Notes: generated by a model from the sequence alone, not told the origin. A stretch of 64,000 nucleotides of DNA from Negativicoccus massiliensis (GCA_900155405.1 LT700188.1:620001-684000), one strand, 5' to 3'. Shown: positions 13,598 through 22,637, counted from the first letter of the stretch. Numbers and translations are program-made.

Positions 13598-14556
13598 TCG
13601 TCTTCCTCCTCCAACAGCTCATAATCTTGCGCCATCCAACGACGGCTGGTAGTAAAGGTAATGGTCAGCCACTTGCGCACCGATTTACCGCCCAGGGCCT
13701 TGTCAATCTCATCACGAATGCGGTCAAGATCTCCCACTTCCTGGATCGGATAATTTTTCGGAATCAAAATGTCGATATCAATAAAGGCGATTTTGCCGTA
13801 CCTTTGTACGGAGCTCACGTAGTCATTGAAGCGATAGCGAGCCATGAAATCATCCATTACTTCATGAACTTTTTCATGTAATCCCTCCGGCGCCATGCCG
13901 AGCACCTGTCTTACCGCAGGTCCCAGAATATTGAGCGCGACCGGCAGCATGGTCAACGACAAAATAACTAATATCACGGGGTCGACGTATACGCCGTAAC
14001 GCGCATACGATGTTTGTTCAAGCAGGTAGGCCAAACCGAAACTGATAAACAAACTGGCGGCGAAACAGGCGTCGACGAGCCAGCTCATATTGTCAAAATG
14101 AATCAGACTGGATTTCAACTTCCGGTTTACCCGTCGCACATAAAGGTAGTACCCCATGTTGGCGAACGTAAACGTCAACGCGTAAATAACCGCCAAACCG
14201 AAGTTCATCGCGTTGCCGCCGCTGAAAAGACTGATCATGCCGTTCAAAAACGCGTAGACAACAATGATCAGCGTGAAGCCGCCTTCCGCCGCGAGTACAA
14301 GCGGTTCAAACTGCCAATATCCGAATTGAAATTTTTTGCTTGATTCCCGCGTTGTTAAACGCGAAGTCATGATCATCAACATCTTGATGATGACCGCCAC
14401 AAACGAAAAAATTCCGTCAATCAAAATAGCATGCGAGTTCGTGAGCAGGCCGAACCAAGTCGCCGCAACGGCAATCAGCCCCATCAGACCCGCCGACTGC
14501 CAAAGTAAGCGTTGCTCTGTCGCGTAACGTTGTTCCGCCGTAAAACTCGTTTCCAT
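13594..14556 (-). CDS. Cation diffusion facilitator family transporter
   Basis: A 320-residue CDF protein. It has about five or six membrane helices between residues 15 and 215 and a soluble C-terminal domain of about 90 residues that dimerises and senses metal in this family. The HAILIDGIFSF segment sits where other CDFs have the metal-site Asp pair. Family members export Zn, Mn, Fe or Cd using the proton gradient; specificity is not readable here. The gap upstream (14557-14683) contains a TATAAT at 14641-14636 but no clear -35 and no terminator for the pilus operon, so read-through is possible. Confidence 0.85.
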   Translation of the reverse strand: METSFTAEQRYATEQRLLWQSAGLMGLIAVAATWFGLLTNSHAILIDGIFSFVAVIIKMLMIMTSRLTTRESSKKFQFGYWQFEPLVLAAEGGFTLIIVVYAFLNGMISLFSGGNAMNFGLAVIYALTFTFANMGYYLYVRRVNRKLKSSLIHFDNMSWLVDACFAASLFISFGLAYLLEQTSYARYGVYVDPVILVILSLTMLPVALNILGPAVRQVLGMAPEGLHEKVHEVMDDFMARYRFNDYVSSVQRYGKIAFIDIDILIPKNYPIQEVGDLDRIRDEIDKALGGKSVRKWLTITFTTSRRWMAQDYELLEEEDE

Positions 14557-14683
14557 AAATAGTGTAAATCCTTCCCGTAAAATCTGTTCACAAGTGTTTA
14601 ATATAAATAAATGGTATTTTTCACCGTTTCCTTATATTATACTACATCTATTTAGTTTCTTGCGTTTAATTTTCCTAAAGAGT

Positions 14684-15142
14684 TCAATGTGAGTTTTTTA
14701 CGGGTGCGGTTTGACGAACGAGAATTTCCGCGCGACAAACCGATTGACTGAGCGGCGCCATTTTCATCAGCGTGATTTCCGTCGCGTGCGGATGGCCTTC
14801 CCAAACGGCAAATAATTCCAACAAATGAAAATAGTCGCCGACCAATGTCAGCTTCCATTGATCGGTCTCGTCCGCGGAAGGAATCTCTTCGCTGCTTTCC
14901 ATTTGCACATGCGCCCGGTCCGCGTCCGCTTCCCAGTCGATCATTCGCGCGGCTTCTTTTTGATATTGTTCCTTTTGTGCCAGTTGGGTCGTCAGTTGTT
15001 CGATTTCATGCGCCTGCGCCGCTTCTGCTCGGATAGCGTCCGCGGTCCGCGTTTGCCAGTAGTATCCGCCGCCGAACGCGCCGACAGTCAATAGCCAGAG
15101 CGCCGCCAACAGCAGCAAAGGATATTTAGTGACGGATGGCAT
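14684..15142 (-). CDS. PilO/GspM-like pilus assembly protein
   Basis: A 152-residue bitopic protein: a short cytoplasmic N-terminus, one membrane helix (about residues 8-25, LLLLAALWLLTVGAFGGG), a coiled-coil stretch to about 70 and a small C-terminal domain. Size, topology and position after the GspL/PilN-like gene match PilO/GspM inner-membrane alignment proteins. The family is recognised by layout, not strong motifs. The start is the ATG at 15142, preceded by GGAGGAGGAAG. It overlaps the upstream gene by 17 bases and is the last gene of the operon. Confidence 0.7.
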   Translation of the reverse strand: MPSVTKYPLLLLAALWLLTVGAFGGGYYWQTRTADAIRAEAAQAHEIEQLTTQLAQKEQYQKEAARMIDWEADADRAHVQMESSEEIPSADETDQWKLTLVGDYFHLLELFAVWEGHPHATEITLMKMAPLSQSVCRAEILVRQTAPVKNSH

Positions 15143-16448
15143 TAGCTTCCTCCTCCGCATGACCCAGCCACAGCGTAAAAGTATGCGCCGCCGCGACATG
15201 ACGATCGATCTTGCTTCGTACCGGTCGTTCCAAACGAGCGCTTAAATATTCACTCCAATCACGTAAGGGCGCGCCCGACTGAAAATGTCCGGTCAAAATA
15301 ACGTCTTCATTTTCCGTGCGAATTTCCGTCAGCGTCACATCGGCGGGACAGGAGTCGCAAATCACGAGCAGCAGTTTGCTCGCCGTTAAGCGCGTTCGCT
15401 CATGTTCTTGCCGATCGTGTACTGCCGTCTGATACGCGGCCGCCTGCGTGCGTAGTGCCGACAGTTGAGCGACCGCCGTTTCGTTTTGTAACGCGCTCAT
15501 TTCGTTTTGATACATGGCGTAATGAAACGCCGCATACCCGAACGCGAGCGCCAGAATACAAAGGCTTCCCGCCAACACGGGTCGAAACCAAGACGGCGCG
15601 GGTTGCGGCGCGTGATTTTCTAAGCGAATCGTTTGGCAAAGAGCGGCATTCTCCGGACGTTGCGCCGCTCGCGCGGCGGCTGCCGGCAGGTACGCGACGT
15701 CACGCCATGGCGAAGGCGTATCCCCGAGCAATTCCACGGGAATGGTCGCGGGCCAAGGCCGGGTCGCGCCAATACTACTCGGCGCGGCCGCGCCATGCAC
15801 GTAGATGCCTTCATCTTCAGACGCGGACGCGGCGGAATGCGTTACGGCGATCGTATCCGGCCGCCAATCCGTCCACACGCGCTCCCGATACTCCGCCACC
15901 ATTTGGGATGCGGCGCAGTAAACCGTTCCCGCGGAGTCCGCCAGCGCTTCCCCCAGAGCGGCGACTTCCGGAACCGCGATCACGCGTTCCACGCCCAATG
16001 CCGCCAAACGCTCGTCGGGCGCCGCGTCAGACGTCAGCGCCGCCATCAGGACACAAACGCGCCCTTCCGCCAACGGAACCGAGCGCGTGCCGATCCGAGG
16101 CGCCGCTACATCCGGAAAAAAACGTTCGCCTTCCCAGCGCAACATTTCCCCCAGCTCACGCTCGTTGAGAGCTCCCATTTCCACCGCTTTATACCGTACC
16201 GCGGCGGGAGATGCCGTCATCACCACCGTATGTAGCGGCACATGCCATGTTTCCGTCAGCACTCGCCGAGTTTTTGCCAAATCATCGGCGGCATGCGGCA
16301 ACCAAATCCACTGCGTCGGACCGCTTGCTTTTTCCCGCACACACAGTAAACCGTCACCTTCCCATGCCAAAAACGGCAACGGCGAGGAGGGAAATATTCG
16401 TTTGCCCGCGTCGATCAGCTTTTGCATTCGCTCACGCCAATTTCCCAT
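15126..16448 (-). CDS. GspL-like / fused PilM-PilN-like pilus assembly protein
   Basis: A 440-residue protein in three parts. A cytoplasmic domain of about 285 residues occupies the place of the actin-like PilM fold but shows no clear nucleotide motif. A single membrane helix follows at about 289-309. The rest is a coiled-coil and PilN-like periplasmic domain (about 315-440) with the DVTLTEIRTENEDVILTG pattern seen in PilN ferredoxin-like folds. This arrangement equals GspL of type II secretion, or PilM and PilN joined. It would link the ATPase to PilO and the pseudopilus. The ATG at 16448 has AAAGGAG upstream. Confidence 0.75.
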   Translation of the reverse strand: MGNWRERMQKLIDAGKRIFPSSPLPFLAWEGDGLLCVREKASGPTQWIWLPHAADDLAKTRRVLTETWHVPLHTVVMTASPAAVRYKAVEMGALNERELGEMLRWEGERFFPDVAAPRIGTRSVPLAEGRVCVLMAALTSDAAPDERLAALGVERVIAVPEVAALGEALADSAGTVYCAASQMVAEYRERVWTDWRPDTIAVTHSAASASEDEGIYVHGAAAPSSIGATRPWPATIPVELLGDTPSPWRDVAYLPAAAARAAQRPENAALCQTIRLENHAPQPAPSWFRPVLAGSLCILALAFGYAAFHYAMYQNEMSALQNETAVAQLSALRTQAAAYQTAVHDRQEHERTRLTASKLLLVICDSCPADVTLTEIRTENEDVILTGHFQSGAPLRDWSEYLSARLERPVRSKIDRHVAAAHTFTLWLGHAEEEANAIRH

Positions 16449-16822
16449 TTGCCTTCTCCTTTCGGTACGCAGTTGATTTTAATGACAAGCGTGATGCGTT
16501 CCGCGTCGTGCACGGCGACGCTGGTAATCGTCGCTCGCGTGCCTTGCGGATCCATCGTCACGCGATTTTGATAGCCGTCGCGAACCGCCAGCTCTTTCGT
16601 CATTACATTGTCCGGCAGTCCTTGAACGGCGCAACGTCCGAGCGCCCAGTTCAGCCCGCTTTCCGCGACGTAACGAGTTTGCAGACCCGTCACGGCATAC
16701 GCGCTCGCCGTACGCACCGCAGACGTCTGCTGCAACACAAGCCCGGCAAGCGTCAGCAGTCCGCAGAGCGCGACGCACCACCAAAGGAGCACGCTGCCGC
16801 GGTGCGATTCAGCGCACGACAT
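16415..16822 (-). CDS. PilX/GspK-like minor pilin component
   Basis: A 135-residue protein with one N-terminal hydrophobic helix (RGSVLLWWCVALCGLLTLAGLVL) followed by SAYAVTGLQTRYVAESGLNWAL. The latter matches the alanine-rich helix and AESGL motif of PilX-type minor pilins. The normal Glu at position +5 is not evident, a trait GspK-like tip pseudopilins can share. It overlaps the genes on both sides. The ATG at 16822 follows GGAGAGACCT. Confidence 0.65.
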   Translation of the reverse strand: MSCAESHRGSVLLWWCVALCGLLTLAGLVLQQTSAVRTASAYAVTGLQTRYVAESGLNWALGRCAVQGLPDNVMTKELAVRDGYQNRVTMDPQGTRATITSVAVHDAERITLVIKINCVPKGEGKWEIGVSECKS

Positions 16823-17330
16823 AGGTCTCTCCCACGCGGTACCATTGCGCGTACGGCAAAACCGCCGTGCGGTACGTCTGTTGACGCGCGCCGTATATCC
16901 AGGTAAATTGCGCCGTCACAAGGCCTTGGTCTTCTACCGTAAACATTTTGTCACCGTCTTCTTTTCCCGGAAGAAATCGCGGCCGATTGGCCGTTCCGTC
17001 GCCCGCTTCCGTCATCGGCTGACGCTGGCCGTTTTTTAATTCCAGATAAAGCGCGCCGCTCGCGTAAAAAGCGTGTCGCAAATGATTCGGCGTCACAAAA
17101 ACGTATTGATTCTTCCGTCCAGGTCTTGTTTGCGACGTGCCGGACCACAAATAACTGTCCAGCGTTCCCAAAATGAACCGGCTGTCTTCGCTGATTTTGA
17201 GTTCCGTCCCAAGTCGTTGAAAGGTTTGCAACACGCCGCGCACCCGCGGCGCCAATGCCGCGCTCAACAGACCGCAAAGCAACAGGGCCAGCAAAAGCTC
17301 CCAAAGAATATAGCCAGCGTGTTTACGCAT
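16809..17330 (-). CDS. Prepilin-type protein, GspJ/PilW-like
   Basis: A 173-residue minor prepilin. The class III leader is only six residues (MRKHAG), cleaved before YILWELLLALLLCGLLSAAL, with Glu at +5. The long C-terminal domain (about 140 residues) is beta-rich, as in GspJ/PilW. In this gene order it would be one of the minor pilins that prime the fibre tip. It overlaps both neighbours by a few bases. Confidence 0.75.
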   Translation of the reverse strand: MRKHAGYILWELLLALLLCGLLSAALAPRVRGVLQTFQRLGTELKISEDSRFILGTLDSYLWSGTSQTRPGRKNQYVFVTPNHLRHAFYASGALYLELKNGQRQPMTEAGDGTANRPRFLPGKEDGDKMFTVEDQGLVTAQFTWIYGARQQTYRTAVLPYAQWYRVGETYVVR

Positions 17331-17694
17331 GCGTATTTCCTCGCGGCAGCCAAAGCGTCACCGCATCCGCGCCTCGCGAGCCGCTGACCGTGATTTCATA
17401 GCCGTAAACGCCCGACTCCGCCGCCTCTGTGCCGACGACATCAATCGTAAATCGATGCGCATTGTACTCTTCGGTAACGCTGTAACCGGTGGGCACGCCG
17501 TCGACCAGGTAGGCGTATTTCAATTTTTCCGCCGTCTCCTGTAACAGCGCCGCCCGCTCCGTTTGCTCCCGACCGTCGGCCGCGTTATGCACCGCGCCCA
17601 AAACGGTGGCGGCGAGCGTTCCGCCGACCACCGTCATAATCAGAATCAAGAAAAGAACTTCCGGAAAAATAAAGCCTCGCGATTTCGTTTTCAT
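17323..17694 (-). CDS. Prepilin-type protein, GspI/PilV-like
   Basis: A 123-residue minor prepilin. Leader MKTKSRG, then FIFPEVLFLILIMTVVGGTL with Glu at +5. Length and position between GspH- and GspJ-like genes match GspI/PilV. Its ATG overlaps the previous stop as ATGA. Confidence 0.75.
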   Translation of the reverse strand: MKTKSRGFIFPEVLFLILIMTVVGGTLAATVLGAVHNAADGREQTERAALLQETAEKLKYAYLVDGVPTGYSVTEEYNAHRFTIDVVGTEAAESGVYGYEITVSGSRGADAVTLWLPRGNTHA

Positions 17695-18155
17695 TGCACG
17701 CGTACCCGCCCTGTCTGTGCGCTGATGATAATTTTTTTACGTTCATGATGACGATTTTCCAAAACGATTTGGTAGTTGCCGTGGTAACTTTGCATCGGTC
17801 GGCCGTTACTTTGAAACTGCACTAGCTTGGACTGTCCCGCGCTGAATGAAATGCCCTCCGGCAAGGCGGCGCGTTGACCGATCAGCGTATTTCGCGCCGT
17901 TACGTAGTATGTCGCCGGGCGGTGGTCGATATTGAGATGCAGGGTCGGCATATTGCTTTGCGCGCCGCGGTTTTGTTGCGCTAGCGCTTGCGTCTGATGG
18001 ATGGCGGCGCAAAGCGCCGAGGTCGCTCGCAATAAAGCCTGCCGATCCTGAAACGCCGCATACTCTACGGCGGACCAGGCGGTAAAGATCCCCACTAAAG
18101 CGATCGCCACCAGCATTTCCCAAAGCAAGTAACCGAGGTTTGATTGTTTATCCAT
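17691..18155 (-). CDS. Prepilin-type protein, GspH/FimT-like
   Basis: A 154-residue minor prepilin. Leader MDKQSNLG, then YLLWEMLVAIALVGIF with Glu at +5. The C-terminal half is rich in beta-strand residues, as in GspH/FimT. The start overlaps the end of the prepilin peptidase gene by eight bases. Confidence 0.75.
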   Translation of the reverse strand: MDKQSNLGYLLWEMLVAIALVGIFTAWSAVEYAAFQDRQALLRATSALCAAIHQTQALAQQNRGAQSNMPTLHLNIDHRPATYYVTARNTLIGQRAALPEGISFSAGQSKLVQFQSNGRPMQSYHGNYQIVLENRHHERKKIIISAQTGRVRVQ

Positions 18156-18780
18156 AACCCAGCCAACTTCCTACCGGCGTCGCCAAGCCGACCGCCAAGG
18201 TCAAAAAAGGTCCGAACGGAATCGCCTGACGGCGAGAAGAAAATCCGCGGGAAAGGATGCCGAAGCACGCTCCCAAAAGAGCCGCCAGCCACAACAGTAA
18301 AAAGGTTTGCAGCGGCGACAACCAAGCGGCGAGCGCCGCGTAATACCAAATGTCGCCCTGTCCCATACCGCCGCGCGCGATCCCGTATAAAACGCCGGCC
18401 GCTACAACTGCCAAAAAACTTGCCGTCAATGCGCTCAGAAAATGTCCCGCAGTGATGCTTTCCGCGCTTCCTGCCAGAAAAAGCAAAAGCGAAAGGCGCC
18501 TCGGCAACACGCCATAGCGCGCGTCACAAAGCGAGGCGAGTAAGCTCAATGCGCACAATACCAATGTGCCGATGAGCGAACGCCCGGCATTCAGACCGGG
18601 CAACAAGCTCAGCGCCGCTAAAAAGCCGAAACACCATTCCGCGCGCGTTAACCCGCGGCGCAGCGTAAAAGGCTCGGCCCATTCCGCGGCATAGCGCCGC
18701 CGATACGCTTCCGCCCAACGCCATATGCAAGGCCCCGCGAGACAGGGCCACAGCAAAACGCCGACAGCGGTCAGCGTCAT
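18148..18780 (-). CDS. Prepilin peptidase (A24 family), short form
   Basis: A 210-residue polytopic membrane protein with about six helices. It carries both aspartates of the A24 aspartic protease: CDARYGVLPRRLS (about residue 86) and the GMGQGD motif (about 136-141). It would cut the leader peptides of the five prepilin-like proteins of this operon. The N-terminal cytoplasmic region with the two CxxC pairs, needed for N-methylation in PilD/GspO, is absent; a short tract of about 50 residues takes its place. Methylation may therefore be done elsewhere or not at all. ATGA overlap with the pilin gene. Confidence 0.85.
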   Translation of the reverse strand: MTLTAVGVLLWPCLAGPCIWRWAEAYRRRYAAEWAEPFTLRRGLTRAEWCFGFLAALSLLPGLNAGRSLIGTLVLCALSLLASLCDARYGVLPRRLSLLLFLAGSAESITAGHFLSALTASFLAVVAAGVLYGIARGGMGQGDIWYYAALAAWLSPLQTFLLLWLAALLGACFGILSRGFSSRRQAIPFGPFLTLAVGLATPVGSWLGYG

Positions 18781-19160
18781 TTGCCGCTCGATCCGCCGTG
18801 CGAGGAGTATGTCGTGCCTTTATAGCTATATGTGACTTCTCCTTGCGTCGCCAATTTGCTCGTGTCATAGCTTTCATCATCCGGCGCTTTCGGAACCGCT
18901 TCCAAGTATCCTTTAGCGGCATCCGTCGTATTCACCAGTTCCTCCAAAGAGCTCGGGTATTTGCCGGTATCTACCTGGTACAACGCCACCGCCGTTCCGA
19001 CATTATGCAAGTCCGCTTGAATCTTCGCCACTTTGGCGCGATCCGCAGCGCCGCCGAACTTCGGTAAAACAACCGTCGCCAAAATCCCGATGATGGCAAT
19101 TACAATTAACAGTTCGATCAAAGTAAAACCGGCATGTTTGCGTTGTTTCATTGTCTGCAT
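18777..19160 (-). CDS. pilA: Major prepilin (PilA/GspG-like)
   Basis: A 127-residue prepilin. The positively charged leader MQTMKQRKHAG is cut before FTLIELLIVIAIIGILATV, the canonical class III signal with Glu at +5. The rest reads like GspG: NVGTAVALYQVDTGKYPSSLEEL and a Gly/Ser/Thr-rich tail. It is the probable major subunit because it best matches consensus and sits next to pilC. The start is the ATG at 19160, eight bases after AAAGGA; an ATG nine bases earlier falls inside the ribosome binding site. Confidence 0.88.
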   Translation of the reverse strand: MQTMKQRKHAGFTLIELLIVIAIIGILATVVLPKFGGAADRAKVAKIQADLHNVGTAVALYQVDTGKYPSSLEELVNTTDAAKGYLEAVPKAPDDESYDTSKLATQGEVTYSYKGTTYSSHGGSSGK

Positions 19161-19174
19161 GGAAATCATCCTTT

Positions 19175-20353
19175 CTACATCGGCGCCGTTACCACATCGA
19201 TAATCGGCAGCAAAATACTGTACATCAAAAATCCTACCCACAATCCCGTCGCCAACAAAAGCAACGGTCCCAACCATGTTTTCAGTTGCTCCCAACTGCG
19301 CGCGCTTTCTTCTTCATAATACTCGGCCGTCTCCGCCAAGAGTTCCTCCAAACGTCCGCTTTCCGTACCCACGCGCACCATGTGAAGATACACCGGCGCG
19401 GTGATGTCCGCCGCTTGCAGCGCCGTCTCCAACGCGCGACCGTTGCGCACGGCGGCGCGAGCGGTAAGCAAACGTTCCCGATATAGCGGATTGGTGACCG
19501 CCGCCGTCAGGCGCAATGTCTCCGCGAGATCCAAACCGCTCTTTAACAAAAGCGCCTGCACCTGCGCCATGCGCGCGTACATCGGCGCGCGAAATAAAGT
19601 AAAGCGATCCGCTTGGCGGGCGATAACCATTTGTCCGGTCGGCGTCATGGCCAGCGCGACGATCGCGCCCAAAGCCAAAAACAGCGCGAGCGCGATCAAA
19701 AACACATGCGAATGAAACCATTGCGCCGTCGTCAGCACCGTTTGCGTCCCCGCCGAAGGTTGCGCGCCGAGATCGGCGAACAGATTCGCGAAGGTCGGAA
19801 AAACCCAAATCACTAAAATCCCGCCGACTAACAGCCCCGCCAGCATCACCAGCAACGGATAACTGTACGCCTCCCGACGCAAGCGCTGCAGTTTCAACTG
19901 ATTGCGATAGTAAAGCGAAGCGTATGTTAAATTTTCCGCCAGCACGCCGGCCGCTTCGCCCGCTTCCACTAACGCGATCAGTAACGGCGGGAATACGCGC
20001 GCCGTTTGCAAGGCCTCCCGCAACGTGTCACCCGTCTCCACCGCGGCGCAGACATCGGTCAGCGCTTGTTGCAAGCGGGGCGGACCCGTTTCACTCAGCA
20101 AGCGCAGCGCCGTCAACACGTCAATCCCGGCGCGCAACAATGTCGCCCACTGTTGGGTAAAAAGCGCCAAGGCGCGCGCTCCGAGTGTTCGTTGCGAAAT
20201 TTGTTCCCACGCATTGCCGCGGCGCAAACGAACCACATACCAGGAACGCGCCCGCAGCAACGCCGCCGCGTCAGCTTCCGACGCGCTTTCAATCCAACCC
20301 GTGCGCCGCAAATGTTGCGCCTCATCCAATGCTATATAGTGGTATCGCTGCAT
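19175..20353 (-). CDS. pilC: Type IV pilus / type II secretion platform protein PilC/GspF
   Basis: About 392 residues with the duplicated GspF domain (about 60-185 and 265-390). Each half has the LLRAGIDVLTALRLL / LLKSGLDLAETLRLT pattern, and membrane helices lie near 160-185, 210-235 and 365-385. The inner-membrane platform couples the ATPases to pilin insertion. The start is placed at the second ATG (MQRYHYIALDE), which matches the family N-terminus. The ATG nine bases upstream (20362) is closer to GAGGAG and is also possible. Confidence 0.9.
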   Translation of the reverse strand: MQRYHYIALDEAQHLRRTGWIESASEADAAALLRARSWYVVRLRRGNAWEQISQRTLGARALALFTQQWATLLRAGIDVLTALRLLSETGPPRLQQALTDVCAAVETGDTLREALQTARVFPPLLIALVEAGEAAGVLAENLTYASLYYRNQLKLQRLRREAYSYPLLVMLAGLLVGGILVIWVFPTFANLFADLGAQPSAGTQTVLTTAQWFHSHVFLIALALFLALGAIVALAMTPTGQMVIARQADRFTLFRAPMYARMAQVQALLLKSGLDLAETLRLTAAVTNPLYRERLLTARAAVRNGRALETALQAADITAPVYLHMVRVGTESGRLEELLAETAEYYEEESARSWEQLKTWLGPLLLLATGLWVGFLMYSILLPIIDVVTAPM

Positions 20354-21366
20354 TGTCGCCATTGCTCCTCAAGATCGTCTTTTTCGTCGTCGGAAAGCAT
20401 TTGCCGCGCGCGTTGCAGCGCTTGCGTAAACGTTTGCGCCTGCACACCGCCCGTTTGCAAATAACCGTTCAATTGCGCTTCTTTGCCGTCACGCACCAGA
20501 CGTGACAAAGCCGGCGTCCACCACGCGTACGAACGCAATAATACGCGGCGCGCGCCGACCGGCAACAGACGCTGCGCGACAGCCAGCCGCAATGTCGCGG
20601 CGATTTGGTAACGTACTTGCGTTTGCGCCGCAGCGGGAAACGCGTGCACCAGCCGCCCGATCATGGCGGGCAGCGTCGCGCTATGCACGGTGGCTAACAC
20701 GAGATGACCGGTTTCCGCCGCCGTCAACGCCGCGTGAATCGTCTCCGGATGACGCAATTCACCGATGACCAACACATCCGGGTCGGCTCGTAACGCTTCC
20801 CACACGCCACTCGTGAAATCCGCCACGTCAGTACCGACAGCGCGTTGACGAATCAGGCAACGGCCGGCGGGTAAATATAATTCCGGCGGATCTTCCAGCG
20901 TAATCACATGCCGCGAAAACCGTTCATTCATCTGCGCCAAAACATGCAATAGCGCCGTCGTTTTGCCGCTGCCGGTCGCGCCGCCGATCAGCACCAAGCC
21001 CTCATTTAGCGCGGCGGCATCCGCCAAAAGCGCCGGATCGGGATCCGCCGGCAAATCGTCCAAACCGTACAAAATGCGTACGCCGGCGCAAATTTTGCCA
21101 CCGGCGAAAAAGAAAGAAAAGCGCAGCGGTCGATTTTCACGGCAAACAATATCAAGATGGCGTTCGGAGCGCAGGATGGTTCGCTCGTCCTCTGTTAAAA
21201 AATGAGCGCACCAAGCATTCCACGCCGCCTCGCTGAGGATCTCTCCGCCGTGTTCCAGTCGTCCTTCCCGCCGATAATAAATCGGCTCTCCCGGCGTCAG
21301 ATGAATATCACTCGCCTGGCGTTCTAACGCATGAACCAACCAATCCGCCTGCCAATCAGCTCGCAA
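20332..21366 (-). CDS. pilT: PilT-like secretion/retraction ATPase
   Basis: A 344-residue hexameric GspE-superfamily ATPase of PilT type. Motifs: Walker A GGATGSGKTT (128-137), Asp box ITLEDPPE, Walker B DVLVIGELR and His box TGHLVLATVHSA. No zinc tetracysteine is present, which separates it from PilB and suggests pilus retraction. The only suitable start is TTG at 21366, about nine bases after GAGGAGG inside the end of pilB. No ATG exists before the conserved N-terminal domain. Confidence 0.87.
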   Translation of the reverse strand: MRADWQADWLVHALERQASDIHLTPGEPIYYRREGRLEHGGEILSEAAWNAWCAHFLTEDERTILRSERHLDIVCRENRPLRFSFFFAGGKICAGVRILYGLDDLPADPDPALLADAAALNEGLVLIGGATGSGKTTALLHVLAQMNERFSRHVITLEDPPELYLPAGRCLIRQRAVGTDVADFTSGVWEALRADPDVLVIGELRHPETIHAALTAAETGHLVLATVHSATLPAMIGRLVHAFPAAAQTQVRYQIAATLRLAVAQRLLPVGARRVLLRSYAWWTPALSRLVRDGKEAQLNGYLQTGGVQAQTFTQALQRARQMLSDDEKDDLEEQWRQCSDTTI

Positions 21367-22507
21367 AAAAAGCCGCCTCCTCTACGCCTACCTCACCTTT
21401 CTCGATCCGTTCACGAACCTGCTCCGCGAGCGGAAACCGCGTCAGGCTGCCGCACAACGAACGCAACTTCGGAATACCTTCCGGCAACGCCAGTTGATTT
21501 TTAATGCGCTCATCCAGCGGCAACATTTCAAAAATACCCGTCCGTCCGGCATATCCGGTCGCGTGACATTGCTCACAACCGACGCGCGTAAACAAAGCGT
21601 TATCGGTGCTGCCCTCAGCCCATGACGTAACGCCGCGGTAAGGTTGTTTGCACGAGGGACACAAAAGACGCAGCAAACGTTGCGAAATTACCAGCGTCAG
21701 TGACGCCGCCACAAGATACGGCGCGATTCCCATTTCCACAAAACGCAGCGGAATTTCCGCCGCCGTATTGGCGTGCATCGAGGACAACACCAAGTGCCCC
21801 GTCAGCGCCGCGCGAATCGCGATTTCCGCCGTTTCGCGGTCGCGGATTTCACCGACGGCGATCACGTCGGGATCTTGGCGTAAAATACTGCGCAGTCCTT
21901 TAGCGAATGTGAGTCCGCTTTGCTCATTCACCTGCACCTGATTCACGCCGGGCAAATGATATTCAATCGGATCTTCAATCGAGACCAAATTGCGCGCGCT
22001 GTCATTCAAAAAGGCGAGCGCCGCCGCCAGCGTGGTGCTCTTTCCCGTTCCCGTGGCGCCGGCAACCACGATCAGTCCCGCGCTGCGTCGCAATTCACGA
22101 ACCAACAGCGTCTGCGCCGCCGGCAACAGCCCGAGCCTTTCCAGTTGCGGCACAAACAGCGGATTGCCTAAAATTCTGACCACTATTTTTTCACCATAAA
22201 AAACCGGTAACGAGGAAATACGTAAATCATATTTCCTGTTACCGGTTTCAAAAGTGCAACTGCCGTCTAAGGGCAATCGTTTTTCCGCCATGTTCATATG
22301 CGCCAGCGCTTTAATATAATTTGCCACGGAGGGCGCAAAAGCGCCGGGGAGTTGCGCGGTTTCCCAAAGCTTGCCGTGAATGCGAAAACGCACGCGCAGC
22401 CCGTTTTCTTGCGGTTCAAAATGCACATCGCTCGCACCGTCAGCCACTGCTTGCGTCAATAACGCCTGCACCGCTGTCTTAGGGCTTGCCATCTCCTGCG
22501 CCGCCAT
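21356..22507 (-). CDS. pilB: PilB/GspE-type assembly ATPase
   Basis: A 383-residue assembly ATPase. It has an N2-like domain (ASDVHFEP from about 25), Walker A GATGTGKST (150-158), Asp box SIEDPIEYH, Walker B VIAVGEIRD and His box GHLVLSSMHAN. The zinc module Cys283-x2-Cys286 / Cys311-x2-Cys314 is typical of PilB/GspE extension ATPases. The N1 (MshEN) domain of many homologues is missing, so this is a short form. The ATG at 22507 is preceded by AAGGAGC. It is the first gene of the eleven-gene pilus operon. Confidence 0.92.
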   Translation of the reverse strand: MAAQEMASPKTAVQALLTQAVADGASDVHFEPQENGLRVRFRIHGKLWETAQLPGAFAPSVANYIKALAHMNMAEKRLPLDGSCTFETGNRKYDLRISSLPVFYGEKIVVRILGNPLFVPQLERLGLLPAAQTLLVRELRRSAGLIVVAGATGTGKSTTLAAALAFLNDSARNLVSIEDPIEYHLPGVNQVQVNEQSGLTFAKGLRSILRQDPDVIAVGEIRDRETAEIAIRAALTGHLVLSSMHANTAAEIPLRFVEMGIAPYLVAASLTLVISQRLLRLLCPSCKQPYRGVTSWAEGSTDNALFTRVGCEQCHATGYAGRTGIFEMLPLDERIKNQLALPEGIPKLRSLCGSLTRFPLAEQVRERIEKGEVGVEEAAFFAS

Positions 22508-22559
22508 GTTGTCGTTGCTCCTTTATTTTCAACATAAATTTTTATTTATTACGTTTTTT

Positions 22560-22588
22560 ATACTATTCTCACGAAAATGAAAAGTCAA
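22560..22588 (-). promoter_or_regulatory. Probable promoter of the pilus operon
   Basis: Minus strand: TTGACT (22588-22583), 17-base spacer, TAGTAT (22565-22560), about 45 bases before pilB. A TATAAA overlapping it with a 20-base spacer is a weaker alternative. Confidence 0.6.
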
Positions 22589-22637
22589 GTAAATTTTACG
22601 GCGGCTGCCGCGCTTTGCGCCACTGTTCGACGAACCG

